Assembly (NCBI GenBank): GCA_004552395.1
Contig: SFOK01000011.1
Coordinates: 1-44,178, forward strand
Reading direction: 5' to 3'
DNA from: Bacteroidales bacterium
Lineage (GTDB): Bacteria; Bacteroidota; Bacteroidia; Bacteroidales; Muribaculaceae
Length of the DNA: 44,178 nucleotides
The position numbers were made by a program, and so were the translations under genes. Under the pieces are notes generated by a model, which did not search any database, had not been told where the DNA came from, and saw only the letters and a program-made list of their open reading frames with translations. Positions within the stretch are counted from its first letter, which is position 1. Each line of letters begins with the position of its first letter. Shown here one piece after another: positions 23,669 through 32,031 of the stretch.

Positions 23669-23956
23669 ATGAACAATAACCCTTCTAAAAAACAGGATCA
23701 GGCCGACCTCGGTCTCGTTGCCGAGACTCCGGACCGGAAGCCTTTCGTGAAGAAAAATTTCCTCTATATGGGCATCTCGCTGCTCCTGATTGTGGTCGGA
23801 TTCCTGCTGATGACCGGCTCGGCCAACAATGACCCGGCGCATTTCAACGAGGATATCTACAGCTTCCGCCGCATCGTGCTCGGCCCGGGACTCGCTTTCC
23901 TCGGCTTTGTGGCCATGGCTTTCGCTATCATCTACACTCCGAAAATCAAGAAGTAA
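23669..23956 (+). CDS. DUF3098 small membrane protein
   Basis: A 95-residue protein with a polar N-terminal tail and two predicted membrane helices (YMGISLLLIVVGFLLMTG and the PGLAFLGFVAMAFAIIYT segment). It matches the DUF3098 family, which I know from the ftsX-uppP interval of Bacteroidota. Function is not established; its fixed place between FtsX and UppP suggests a part in cell-wall assembly. It is 78 nt after ftsX and 3 nt before uppP. Confidence 0.85.
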   Translation: MNNNPSKKQDQADLGLVAETPDRKPFVKKNFLYMGISLLLIVVGFLLMTGSANNDPAHFNEDIYSFRRIVLGPGLAFLGFVAMAFAIIYTPKIKK

Positions 23957-23959
23957 CTC

Positions 23960-24796
23960 ATGGATTGGCTGTCAGCTCTCATATTAGGTATAGTGCAGGG
24001 CGCCACGGAGTATCTGCCCGTGAGCTCGAGCGGACATCTGGCTATCTTCCGCGATCTGCTCGGTGTAGACCTCCCCGCGGACCAGGCTCTCCAGTTCGAT
24101 ATCATAGTGCATTTCGCTACCGTGCTGAGCACTATCGTGATACTGCTTCCTCTCTTCAAGCGGCTCGTCAAAGCTTTCTTCTCCATGCGCAACACCGAAG
24201 ACTCGCGCTATGTGTGGAAGATACTCCTCAGCTGCATACCGGTCGGCATTGTCGGCCTCTTCTTCAAGGATACAGTTGAAGAAGTGTTTGGCGAGGGACT
24301 CACTGTGGTGGGCATCTGCCTCAACGCCACAGCCTGTCTGCTTGCGTTCGCTTATTTCTCGAGCTTCAACCGCTCCACAGGCAAGGTGAAACCCGACACA
24401 GCCGGGCATAAGATAAGCTGGGTCGATGCCTTCGTGATCGGCTGCGGACAGGCACTCGCCGTGCTGCCCGGCCTCAGCCGCTCAGGCACCACCATAGCCA
24501 CAGGCATACTGCTCGGCGACCGTCGCAGCGAAGTGGCCCAGTTCTCCTTCATCATGGTGATTCTCCCCATCATAGGCGAGACGCTGCTCGACCTGGCCAA
24601 GATGATATCGCCTGCCGCCGGCGCCACAGCCGGAGCAGGCGTCGGCGCCACAGCCATGATCATAGGCTTTGTGGCCGCATTCCTCGTGGGCTGCGCCGCC
24701 TGCAAATGGATGATTGCGCTCGTGAAGAAAGGCAAACTGATCTGGTTCGCCGTCTACTGTCTCATAATCGGAATCGTTTGCATCTTAGCCGCCTGA
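23960..24796 (+). CDS. uppP: Undecaprenyl-diphosphatase
   Basis: A 278-residue integral membrane phosphatase of the BacA/UppP type that regenerates undecaprenyl phosphate, the lipid carrier for peptidoglycan and surface glycans. Both active-site signatures are present: GATEYLPVSSSGHLAI near the N-terminus and LPGLSRSGTTIATG in the second half. About eight membrane segments are visible. Its stop overlaps the truB start (TGATG at 24794-24798). Confidence 0.96.
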   Translation: MDWLSALILGIVQGATEYLPVSSSGHLAIFRDLLGVDLPADQALQFDIIVHFATVLSTIVILLPLFKRLVKAFFSMRNTEDSRYVWKILLSCIPVGIVGLFFKDTVEEVFGEGLTVVGICLNATACLLAFAYFSSFNRSTGKVKPDTAGHKISWVDAFVIGCGQALAVLPGLSRSGTTIATGILLGDRRSEVAQFSFIMVILPIIGETLLDLAKMISPAAGATAGAGVGATAMIIGFVAAFLVGCAACKWMIALVKKGKLIWFAVYCLIIGIVCILAA

Positions 24797-25641
24797 TGAC
24801 AATGCAGCCCGACAGAAAACTCGACTTTGTGAGCGGCGAAGTGTTCGCCGTCGACAAACCGCTGCGGTGGACCTCCTTCGACGCCGTGAAACGTCTGCGC
24901 GGAGCCATACAGCGCCGCCTCGGTGTGCGCAAGTTCAAGGTAGGCCACGCCGGGACGCTCGACCCTTTGGCCACCGGTGTGCTGATTATCTGCACCGGAA
25001 AAGCCACCAAGCTGATCGATGAGCTTCAGTCAGGCGAGAAAGAATATATAGCCACTTTGAAGCTCGGCGCCACAACCCCGAGCTTCGATCTGGAGACGGA
25101 GATCGACTCCCGCCGTCCCTGGCAGCATATCACCGAAGAGCAGGTTCGGGAAGCCCTGGGCCGTTTCCGAGGACAGATCCTTCAGGTTCCTCCCGTCTAT
25201 TCCGCCGTAAAGATCGACGGCAAACGGGCCTACAAATTCGCCCGCAAAGGCAAAGAGGTGGAGCTCAAATCTAAAGCGGTGAGCATCCCCGAGATAGAAC
25301 TTATCTCCTTCGCTGCACCCGAAGCCACAATAAGAGTGGTCTGCAGCAAAGGCACATATATCCGCGCTCTCGCCCGCGACATTGGCGAGGACCTCGGCTG
25401 CGGCGCTCATCTCACAGCCCTACGCCGCATCCGCGTCGGCCGCTTCTCTGCCCCCGAATCCTCCGCCGAAGGCATGGGTCAGGCGCTGAGTATCGACGAG
25501 GCGCTCGAGATCATCGGCTCAGCCGAGCTTTCCCTGCCCGACGAATGGCTCGCGGAGCATCCTCTGCCGGAAAAGAGGCCCGCAGACCGTCCTCAGCCGG
25601 AAAAAAGGGAGGAGTCCAAAATGCATATTTTGGACTCCTGA
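24796..25641 (+). CDS. truB: tRNA pseudouridine-55 synthase
   Basis: A 281-residue enzyme that makes pseudouridine 55 in the T-loop of tRNAs. The N-terminal KPLRWTSFDAVKRLR block and the catalytic GHAGTLDPLATGVL (nucleophilic Asp) are intact, as are VPPVYSAVKIDGKRAY and CSKGTYIRALARDIG. The ATG at 24796 overlaps the uppP stop; a second ATG two codons later is possible. The last ~27 residues (HPLPEKRPADRPQPEKREES region) are a low-complexity extension encoded by a DNA repeat (25559-25676), and the stop codon sits at the edge of a perfect hairpin. Confidence 0.95.
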   Translation: MTMQPDRKLDFVSGEVFAVDKPLRWTSFDAVKRLRGAIQRRLGVRKFKVGHAGTLDPLATGVLIICTGKATKLIDELQSGEKEYIATLKLGATTPSFDLETEIDSRRPWQHITEEQVREALGRFRGQILQVPPVYSAVKIDGKRAYKFARKGKEVELKSKAVSIPEIELISFAAPEATIRVVCSKGTYIRALARDIGEDLGCGAHLTALRRIRVGRFSAPESSAEGMGQALSIDEALEIIGSAELSLPDEWLAEHPLPEKRPADRPQPEKREESKMHILDS

Positions 25642-25676
25642 AAGCCACCGGCCCGCAGACCGCCCTCTGCCGGAAA
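25559..25676. repeat. Repeat cluster forming the truB 3' end
   Basis: GGCCCGCAGACCGTCCTCAG at 25577 recurs at 25650 as GGCCCGCAGACCGCCCTCTG; the full copies are 27 nt with two mismatches and end in GCCGGAAA. A shorter copy (CCTCTGCCGGAAA) starts at 25561. Between the long copies lies a perfect 13-bp inverted repeat (next entry). Confidence 0.8.
25610..25639. repeat. Perfect 13-bp hairpin at the truB stop
   Basis: AGGAGTCCAAAAT (25610-25622) and ATTTTGGACTCCT (25627-25639) are exact inverted copies around GCAT. The stop codon TGA begins at 25639. No T run follows, so it is more like a mobile palindrome or RNA-stabilising hairpin than a standard terminator. Confidence 0.8.
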
Positions 25677-25771
25677 CAGATGATGATCCTGGACGCGGCG
25701 ACGGCACGTACTGTTAAAAAAACTAAATTCAAGACATCTCATAATATTACCGTAGACCTGTAAAAAGTCAC

Positions 25772-26824
25772 ATGAAATTATCAAACTTCAAATTCAAGTT
25801 GCCTGAAGAGCTCATAGCCCAGTATCCTTCCAAGCATCGCGACGAGTGTCGCCTGATGGTTGTTCACGCGCAAACAGGGGAGATCGAGCATCTTCAATTC
25901 AAAGATATTCTGAATTATTTTGACGATGGCGACGTGATGGTCTTTAATAATACGCGCGTTTTCCCGGCCAAGGTGCTCGGTTCCAAGGAAAAAACCGGCG
26001 CCCGCATCGAAGTGTTCCTTCTCCGTGAGCTCAACAGCGACAATAAGTTCTGGGACGTGCTCGTGGAGCCGGCACGCAAAATCCGCATTGGCAACAAGCT
26101 TTACTTCGGCGAGGACGAGTCCATGGTAGCCGAAGTAATCGACAATACGACAGCGCGCGGACGCACTCTCCGCTTCCTCTACGACGGCCCGCACGACGAG
26201 TTCAAGGCCGCTCTCTACGCCCTGGGCCAGACTCCCCTCCCCGACTATATAAAGCGCGATCCGGAGCCTGAGGACGAGGAGCGCTATCAGTGCATATTCG
26301 CCGAGAAAGAGGGAGCTGTTGTGGCCCCGGCCGCCGGTCTGCATTTCAGCCGCGAGCTGCTCAAACGCCTTGAGATAAAGGGCGTTACGAGTGCTTTCCT
26401 CACTCTCCACTCCGGCTGCGGCAACTTCCGAGACATCGATGTGGAGGACCTCACCAAGCACCGTATGGACTCCGAGGATATGGAGGTGACGGGCGAGCTT
26501 GTGGATACCGTCAACGCAGCCAAAGACCGTGGCTCCAATGTCTGCGCCGTGGGTACCGATGTGCTGCGTGGTCTTGCAAGCTCAGTCTGCATGGAAGGTC
26601 ATCTGATGCCGTTCAAGGGTTGGACCAACAAATTTATCTTCCCTCCCTACGAGTTTTCGGTGTGCACTCATATGGTCACCAACTTCCACATGCCTTACAG
26701 CACGATGCTTATGATGGTTGCAGCATTCGGAGGCTATGACCTGATCATGAGCGCCTACGATGAGGCGGTGAAGAAAAAATACGCATTCGGAGCTTACGGC
26801 GACGCGATGCTGATAGTCCGCTAA
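25772..26824 (+). CDS. queA: S-adenosylmethionine:tRNA ribosyltransferase-isomerase
   Basis: A 350-residue cytoplasmic enzyme that moves the ribosyl part of SAM onto 7-aminomethyl-deazaguanine in tRNA, forming epoxyqueuosine. Typical segments are seen: LPEELIAQYPSKHRDECRLM at the start, VMVFNNTRVFPAKVLG, PLPDYIKRDPEPEDEERYQ, APAAGLHFSRELL, LHSGCGNFRDIDVEDL and the C-terminal TNFHMPYSTMLMMVAAF. Length is normal. It is 130 nt behind truB, after the repeat cluster, and may be transcribed separately. Confidence 0.96.
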   Translation: MKLSNFKFKLPEELIAQYPSKHRDECRLMVVHAQTGEIEHLQFKDILNYFDDGDVMVFNNTRVFPAKVLGSKEKTGARIEVFLLRELNSDNKFWDVLVEPARKIRIGNKLYFGEDESMVAEVIDNTTARGRTLRFLYDGPHDEFKAALYALGQTPLPDYIKRDPEPEDEERYQCIFAEKEGAVVAPAAGLHFSRELLKRLEIKGVTSAFLTLHSGCGNFRDIDVEDLTKHRMDSEDMEVTGELVDTVNAAKDRGSNVCAVGTDVLRGLASSVCMEGHLMPFKGWTNKFIFPPYEFSVCTHMVTNFHMPYSTMLMMVAAFGGYDLIMSAYDEAVKKKYAFGAYGDAMLIVR

Positions 26825-26845
26825 CCCCCGATACCTTCTTCGCAG

Positions 26846-26891
26846 CTCCGGTTGCGCCGGGAATGTAGCAAGCCTCCGGTTGTGCCGGGAA
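26846..26891. repeat. Paired 18-nt hairpin repeats after queA
   Basis: CTCCGGTTGCGCCGGGAA (26846-26863) and CTCCGGTTGTGCCGGGAA (26874-26891) differ at one base, and each can fold as CCGG-loop-CCGG. The second is followed by ATTTTAG. They may act as a weak terminator after queA. Confidence 0.6.
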
Positions 26892-26916
26892 ATTTTAGAT
26901 TAATTAACAGAAAATT

Positions 26917-27542
26917 ATGATCCTGAAAATAAGCGGAATAGGAATTGCCCTTTTGAGCGCCTTCACAGTGTTCACAGCTGAGGGCAGCGACTTCATCGAC
27001 ACGAGTATGCCCGACAAACTGATAACATACGGTGTCAGAGTGGGTTTGAACACATCGAACCAGACCTCGCCCTCGAAGAGCGTCAACCTCGACAGTTGGG
27101 GCACGGGCTTCGACGCCGGAGTGGTTGTGGACCTGAATTTCCGCGATTTCTTTGCCATACAGCCGGGATTCTTCTTCGAGAGCCGGAGCCATACACCCGC
27201 AGCTACTGGTTCAACATACCGCTGCTGGCCTCGTTTCGCATCAATCCGGCCAACTCGCTGAAGGTGAGCATCGATGCCGGTCCGCAGTTCGGCTTCGGTA
27301 TAGGCGGCTCCGACAAGGGAACCTTCGAGAACGAAACCGGCCTCACAATCCCTTACGATGACGGATATTTCGACATCCGCAAAAAATTTGTGCTCAGCTT
27401 CAAAATGGGCGCCGGAATCAGATATGCCGACCATTACTATTTCGGCATTCATTATCAGGCCGGTACGGGCGATGTCTACAAAAACGGCATCGAGGGCGGA
27501 AACCATAAAGCCTGGACCTTCACGCTCGGCTACGATTTCTGA
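26917..27542 (+). pseudogene. Outer-membrane beta-barrel (porin-family) gene with a frameshift
   Basis: Two overlapping frames together give one protein. The first (from the ATG at 26917) encodes a signal peptide and the start of a PorT/OMP_b-brl type barrel: YGVRVGLNTSNQTS, DLNFRDFFAIQPGFFFESRS. The continuation, YTRSYWFNIPLLASFRINPA through FHYQAGTG-like strands to a terminal LGYDF, is in the -1 frame. The switch falls at about 27187-27193; one extra base (for example CATTACACC instead of CATACACC) would restore a single ~208-residue frame reading SRSHYTRSYWF. It is either a true recent inactivation or a sequencing error. Intact relatives are small surface barrels of unknown substrate. Confidence 0.78.
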
Positions 27543-27559
27543 CCCCGCAGCTGCCGAGT

Positions 27560-27586
27560 GTCGAGCGTCGAGCGTCGAGTGTCGCT
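27560..27586 (+). repeat. 7-bp tandem repeat
   Basis: GTCGAGC, GTCGAGC, GTCGAGT and a partial GTCGCT follow one another directly behind the frameshifted barrel gene. It is a short array of the kind that can change copy number. Confidence 0.7.
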
Positions 27587-27590
27587 AAGG

Positions 27591-27622
27591 GTTGCCTATG
27601 CGGAGGATTTTTGTTATCTTTG
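27591..27622 (+). promoter_or_regulatory. Bacteroidota promoter for the DUF2027-Smr gene
   Basis: GTTG (27591-27594), a 20-nt spacer and TATCTTTG (27615-27622) fit the -33/-7 pattern. The start codon is at 27746, leaving a leader of about 115 nt. Confidence 0.65.
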
Positions 27623-27745
27623 CATTTCCACGGCGAGGGAGACCGTCGACCGATCAGGCATGATGTCGATCAGGGTATAGGCCCAACAGACCGGATGCCG
27701 TTCAGGCCGGATGCCACCAGACGCCGACAAACTCTGAGAGAGACT

Positions 27746-28927
27746 ATGAAAATTGGAGATACAGTAAGATTTCTTAACGATGTGGGCGGAGGCAAAGTGA
27801 GCCGTATCGACGGCCAGATAGCTTACGTCACCGACGCCGACGGCTTCGAGACACCGATGATGATCAAGGAGCTCGTGGTGGTGCTTCCGGCCGGCCACAA
27901 GAGCGCCGAGGATTACGGCAACTCGGCCCGGCTGATGTTTGACCAGAAAGCTGTGGATGCCGTCAAAGCGCGCGAACGCGAAGAGCGCGAGGCCGCCAAG
28001 CTGACCAAGGAGATAGCCGCCACGGTCGAAGAGCCGGCGCCTCTCCCGGTGGAAGAGACAGCCCACGGCGAGAAGATCAACGCTGTGCTCGCTTTCGAAC
28101 CTTCGGACATAAAGAAGCTCGGCACAGCGGATTTCGCCGCCGTGCTCGTGAACGATTCCAACTATTTCCTCAAATTCACATACCTGACCCGCGGCCACGA
28201 CGAGCGTGGTTGGAGTGTGGCTTACGAGGGCGAGGTGGAGCCGAATATGCTTGTGGATCTGGCCAACTACACCAAAGAGGAGCTCCCTCGGCTGGAGCAG
28301 ATAGCCGTGCAGATGGTAGCCTACAAGAAGGATAAAGCGTTCACGCTCAAAGCCCCGATGAGTGTGAAGCTGCGCCCCGACCTCACCAAGTTCTATAAGT
28401 TCCACTGCTTCCGGCCCGGCATATATTTCGACTCCCCTGTGCTGGAATTTCCGCTTGTGCGCGACGATCTGCCGGTGGGCGAGCCGCGCATAGAGCCGAA
28501 GCGACTGGCCGAAGCCACAGGCGCCGATGTGAGTCAGCTCCGAGAGAAATACCGCAACGACAATGCCCGCAGCCGTAAGGAAACAGGCCACGGCCGCAGC
28601 CACGGCAAGCAGGCCGACGACAGCGCCAACCCGAACAAACTCCTGCCTCTCATCGAGGTGGACCTTCATATAGGCGAGCTTGTGGACACCACAGCCGGCA
28701 TGGACTCAGCCGCAATGCTCGAGCTGCAGCTCGACACGGCCATGAGCACCATGAAGGAGAATGCCCGACGCATAGGCCAGAAAATAGTCTTCATCCACGG
28801 CAAGGGCGACGGTGTGCTCCGCAACCGTCTCTGGCAGCGACTGCGCCGCGAATATCCGAAAGCCGACCTGCAGGACGCCTCATTCCGCGAATACGGATTC
28901 GGCGCCACGCTCGTCACAATACACTGA
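27746..28927 (+). CDS. DUF2027 and Smr domain protein
   Basis: A 393-residue cytoplasmic protein. The N-terminus (MKIGDTVRFLNDVGGGKVSR) is a small SH3-like barrel of the DUF2027 type. The middle (about 110-290) is a beta-rich domain, then comes a basic linker (RSRKETGHGRSHGK). The C-terminal Smr domain (about 300-393) has the signatures VDLHIGEL and FIHGKGDGVLRNRL. Smr domains are nucleases or nucleic-acid binders in MutS2 and relatives; here the domain is not attached to MutS2, as usual for this Bacteroidota family, and the role is unknown. I chose the ATG at 27746; the frame extends upstream only over promoter sequence. Confidence 0.88.
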   Translation: MKIGDTVRFLNDVGGGKVSRIDGQIAYVTDADGFETPMMIKELVVVLPAGHKSAEDYGNSARLMFDQKAVDAVKAREREEREAAKLTKEIAATVEEPAPLPVEETAHGEKINAVLAFEPSDIKKLGTADFAAVLVNDSNYFLKFTYLTRGHDERGWSVAYEGEVEPNMLVDLANYTKEELPRLEQIAVQMVAYKKDKAFTLKAPMSVKLRPDLTKFYKFHCFRPGIYFDSPVLEFPLVRDDLPVGEPRIEPKRLAEATGADVSQLREKYRNDNARSRKETGHGRSHGKQADDSANPNKLLPLIEVDLHIGELVDTTAGMDSAAMLELQLDTAMSTMKENARRIGQKIVFIHGKGDGVLRNRLWQRLRREYPKADLQDASFREYGFGATLVTIH

Positions 28928-28930
28928 GCC

Positions 28931-29377
28931 ATGAAGATGCCCGACGAATGGTGGACCTCGCCCACGCAGAGCGAGGAGACAGGCCGACCGGTGATGGTGA
29001 CCGGCCGCGACGGTATGGACGAGGTGATAGCCTCGGGCAAATACTGCGACCGAGTGGAGATCACCTGGCTTTACGAAGCCGCCCCCGACGGCATGCCTTC
29101 GGAGGAGACAGCCGCGCTGATGGAGAAGGTTGACGACGCCCTGCGCGACGCTCTGAAGAAGGAAAAAGCGTGTGTGCTCACCGGTATCTACACCGGCGAC
29201 GGGGAGCGCAACTGGATCGTCTACACCAAGAACACGCGCATATTCAATTCGGTGCTCAACCGGGCGCTTGCCCCCTTCGAGTTGCTCCCGCTCCGGCTCT
29301 ACGCCGAGAAAGACCCCGAATGGGAAGAGTACCGCCAGATGCGCGATATGACATACATAGCCCCGGGCGACGACTGA
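28931..29377 (+). CDS. DUF695 domain protein
   Basis: A 148-residue soluble protein with DUF695 hallmarks: an N-terminal strand-rich part with VEITWLYE, the central LTGIYTGDGERNWIVYTKNT block and the C-terminal LRLYAEKDPEWEEYRQM. Proteins of this family have no firmly known activity. It starts 3 nt behind the DUF2027-Smr gene and should be co-transcribed with it. Confidence 0.82.
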   Translation: MKMPDEWWTSPTQSEETGRPVMVTGRDGMDEVIASGKYCDRVEITWLYEAAPDGMPSEETAALMEKVDDALRDALKKEKACVLTGIYTGDGERNWIVYTKNTRIFNSVLNRALAPFELLPLRLYAEKDPEWEEYRQMRDMTYIAPGDD

Positions 29378-29529
29378 CCCCGGCTCCCGCAGCCACTCGG
29401 TTTGCGGCCCTCTACTCTCCAGCCCTCGGCCTATCGGCTACTTGAGCCTCAGCCGCTCCGGTTAATCGGAATTAAAAAAGATTACACTCTGATATTCAAC
29501 AGTTTAGAAATAATTAAATCTCAATATCC

Positions 29530-30726
29530 ATGTATAACATATCCCAACGAGTACAAAGTCTGCAACCATCGGCCACACTGGCCATGTCGCAAAAGAGCGC
29601 CGAGCTGCGGGCCGCAGGCGTCGATGTGATCAACATGAGCATCGGAGAGCCCGATTTCAACACTCCCGAGCATATCAAGGAGGCGGCCAAACGTGCCATC
29701 GACGAGAACTACACTCACTATGCACCAGTGCCCGGCTACCTGTCGCTGCGCAAAGTGATCTGCGAGAATCTGAAGCGCAACAGCGGCATGGAGTTCACGC
29801 CCGAGCAGATAGTGGTCGGCAACGGCGCCAAGCATGAACTCGCCAATGTGGTGATGTCGCTCATCAACCCCGGCGACGAGGTGCTTATCCCCGTTCCCGC
29901 CTGGGTGAGCTATGTAGAGATTGTCAAGATAGCCTGCGGTGTTCCCGTCACAGTCTTCACCGGCATCGACAACGACTTCAAGATACAGCCCGAGGCCCTG
30001 CGCGCCGCCCTGACGCCCCGCACACGTCTGCTCATGCTCAACTCGCCTTCGAACCCGACCGGCTCGATCTATTCAGCCGAGGAGCTCGAGGCCCTCGCGG
30101 CCGTGCTCCGCGACTTCCCTGACGTAGTGGTGCTCTCCGACGAGATCTACGAGCATATAGTATTCGACGGCAAGAAGGTGTCGAGCATCTATCATTGCGA
30201 AGGGATGAAGGACCGCACCGTGATCATCAACGGTGTCTCCAAGGCATATGCCATGACCGGATGGCGAATCGGATACACAGCGGCTCCTACGGCCATTACC
30301 AAGGCCGTCAGCAAGCTCCAGGGCCAGTATACGTCGGGAGTCTCATCCATAGCCATGAAGGCCGCAGAAGCCGCCTATGACGGCCCTCAGGAGTGTGTGG
30401 AGACCATGCGCCGCGAGTTTGAGCGCCGCCGCGATCTGGTGCTCGAATTAGCCGCACAGATACCCGGCTGGAAGATCAACCGTCCCGAAGGCGCCTTCTA
30501 CCTCTTCCCCGACATATCGCAGCTTCTCGGCAAGCGCTTCGGCGACCGCGAGATCCGCGACGACAACGACTACGCCATGTATCTGCTCGAGGAGGCACAT
30601 GTGGCCACAGTGAAAGGCTCGGCCTTCTCCGCGCCCGGGTATATCCGCCTGAGCTACGCCACATCCGAGGACAATATCCGCGAGGCTATGCGCCGCATCC
30701 GCGTGGCCACAGAAGCGCTGAAATAA
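29530..30726 (+). CDS. Class I pyridoxal-phosphate aminotransferase (aspartate-type)
   Basis: A 398-residue PLP enzyme of the aspartate aminotransferase I-beta/gamma kind, moving amino groups between amino acids and 2-oxo acids. The cofactor Lys is residue 238 in GVSKAYAMTGWRIGY. Other landmarks are NMSIGEPDFNTPEHI, HYAPVPGYLSLRKVI, MLNSPSNPTGSIYS and VVLSDEIYEHIVFDG, with the Arg that binds the carboxylate in PGYIRLSYA. Substrate preference (aspartate or aromatic) cannot be fixed from sequence. It stands alone, followed by a terminator. Confidence 0.93.
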   Translation: MYNISQRVQSLQPSATLAMSQKSAELRAAGVDVINMSIGEPDFNTPEHIKEAAKRAIDENYTHYAPVPGYLSLRKVICENLKRNSGMEFTPEQIVVGNGAKHELANVVMSLINPGDEVLIPVPAWVSYVEIVKIACGVPVTVFTGIDNDFKIQPEALRAALTPRTRLLMLNSPSNPTGSIYSAEELEALAAVLRDFPDVVVLSDEIYEHIVFDGKKVSSIYHCEGMKDRTVIINGVSKAYAMTGWRIGYTAAPTAITKAVSKLQGQYTSGVSSIAMKAAEAAYDGPQECVETMRREFERRRDLVLELAAQIPGWKINRPEGAFYLFPDISQLLGKRFGDREIRDDNDYAMYLLEEAHVATVKGSAFSAPGYIRLSYATSEDNIREAMRRIRVATEALK

Positions 30727-30769
30727 GCTCAGCGGCACAGAGCCGAATTTGACAATCCGCCATATACAA

Positions 30770-30810
30770 TACCGGACGCACGGCATGAGCCTTGCGTCCG
30801 TATATTTTTG
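30770..30810 (+). terminator. Intrinsic terminator after the aminotransferase gene
   Basis: CGGACGCA (30773-30780) and TGCGTCCG (30793-30800) form a perfect 8-bp stem, extended by ATA/TAT past a bulge, followed by TATATTTTTG. Confidence 0.85.
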
Positions 30811-30837
30811 AGGTCCGGATAGGGAGGGCGCCCCGGG

Positions 30838-32031
30838 TTAGACGGTGTAGAAGGAGTTGCGGACTTTGCGGCGGATCAGGAGGATGGCGAAGAGGGAGAT
30901 GAGGGCGGTGAGCAGCAGGCCGGTGCCGAGAGCGAGCCAGGGCTGTGCGGGTGCCACGCCCATAGCCCGGAACTTCATCAGGTACAGGTTGCGGAAGAGG
31001 AACATGGCGGCGGCGGAAAGCAGATACGAGACGGACGTCACGGTGATGACAAGGCGTCCATAGGGGCGGGCCACATCCTTGAGGCTCACACCGAGCATGA
31101 TGAGCGAGTGCATCTTGCGGGCGTTCTTCTGTATGAGCAGCGATATGGTGAGCAGCAGTATGAAGAAGCTCAGCAGGGTGATTACCACACCGACGGAGAG
31201 GATCACTACCGTGATGACGTTGACCAGATACGATGCGGTGGAATTCCCTTTGTCGCCGGCTATCTCGTAGTCGTGGGCATCCATATACTGCTTTATCTTC
31301 ACGTCGCCGGGCGAGGATATGTCGAGTATCAGGCGCGACGATTCCTGGGGCTTGCCGGAGCCGTAGGTGCGGTTGCTCCACTCCATGAATTCCTCTGGCA
31401 CAAGGATAGTGTTGAGGCGGTTGGAGTAGCCCACGATGCGTCCCTGCAGGTCCACGCGGGGACGGCCGTCGTCAGGACGTATGGAGATGCCGAGCGGCAC
31501 ACTCGAGAGGGTGTTTTCCGACAGCTGCGGCATGCCGACGGTGCCTGAGAAGCCGAAGTTATAGAGGCTCAGGTAGTCTTTGGATATGATGATAGGGACG
31601 GTCCTGTCGCCCGGTTTGAAGCTCCAGTCGGCATCCTTGACGTCGATGAAGTCGGAGGGTATCGACTCGAAGAAGAGGTAAGTGGACATGTTGCGGCCCG
31701 AGGCGCCCATGGAGGCGTAGAGGCGGTAGTCAGCCGAAGTGAAGCGGCCGACGCGGCGGACCCAGGGCTGCGATTCGAGGTCGGCGATCTCCTTCTGCGA
31801 GAAGCCCACGGAGCGGTTGCCCCAGGTGGTACCCGAAGTCACCTTCTTGTTTATGACCATATAATCCTTGCGGATGAAGCTGTCCTCATCTTCCCAGATA
31901 GGACGGGCGTCCTCGAAGAACTGGAGGCCGAGGATCACGATGGCCAGACCGGCTATATTGGCGAGCAGGAATCCTGCCAGCTGAGTGTTGGATATATTCT
32001 TGCGGAGAAGTTTCCAGATAATCTTTTTCAT
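30838..32031 (-). CDS. ABC transporter permease, FtsX/MacB-like
   Basis: A 397-residue inner-membrane protein: one N-terminal membrane helix (about 19-38), a large periplasmic domain (about 45-270) and three C-terminal helices (VITVVILSVGVVITLLSFFI, then two more) around the coupling segment NARKMHSLIMLGVSLKDVARPY. This is the type VII (MacB/LolC/FtsX) layout, which moves molecules mechanically from the periplasmic side rather than across the membrane. Its start overlaps the stop of the ATPase gene. Substrate unknown. Confidence 0.85.
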   Translation of the reverse strand: MKKIIWKLLRKNISNTQLAGFLLANIAGLAIVILGLQFFEDARPIWEDEDSFIRKDYMVINKKVTSGTTWGNRSVGFSQKEIADLESQPWVRRVGRFTSADYRLYASMGASGRNMSTYLFFESIPSDFIDVKDADWSFKPGDRTVPIIISKDYLSLYNFGFSGTVGMPQLSENTLSSVPLGISIRPDDGRPRVDLQGRIVGYSNRLNTILVPEEFMEWSNRTYGSGKPQESSRLILDISSPGDVKIKQYMDAHDYEIAGDKGNSTASYLVNVITVVILSVGVVITLLSFFILLLTISLLIQKNARKMHSLIMLGVSLKDVARPYGRLVITVTSVSYLLSAAAMFLFRNLYLMKFRAMGVAPAQPWLALGTGLLLTALISLFAILLIRRKVRNSFYTV

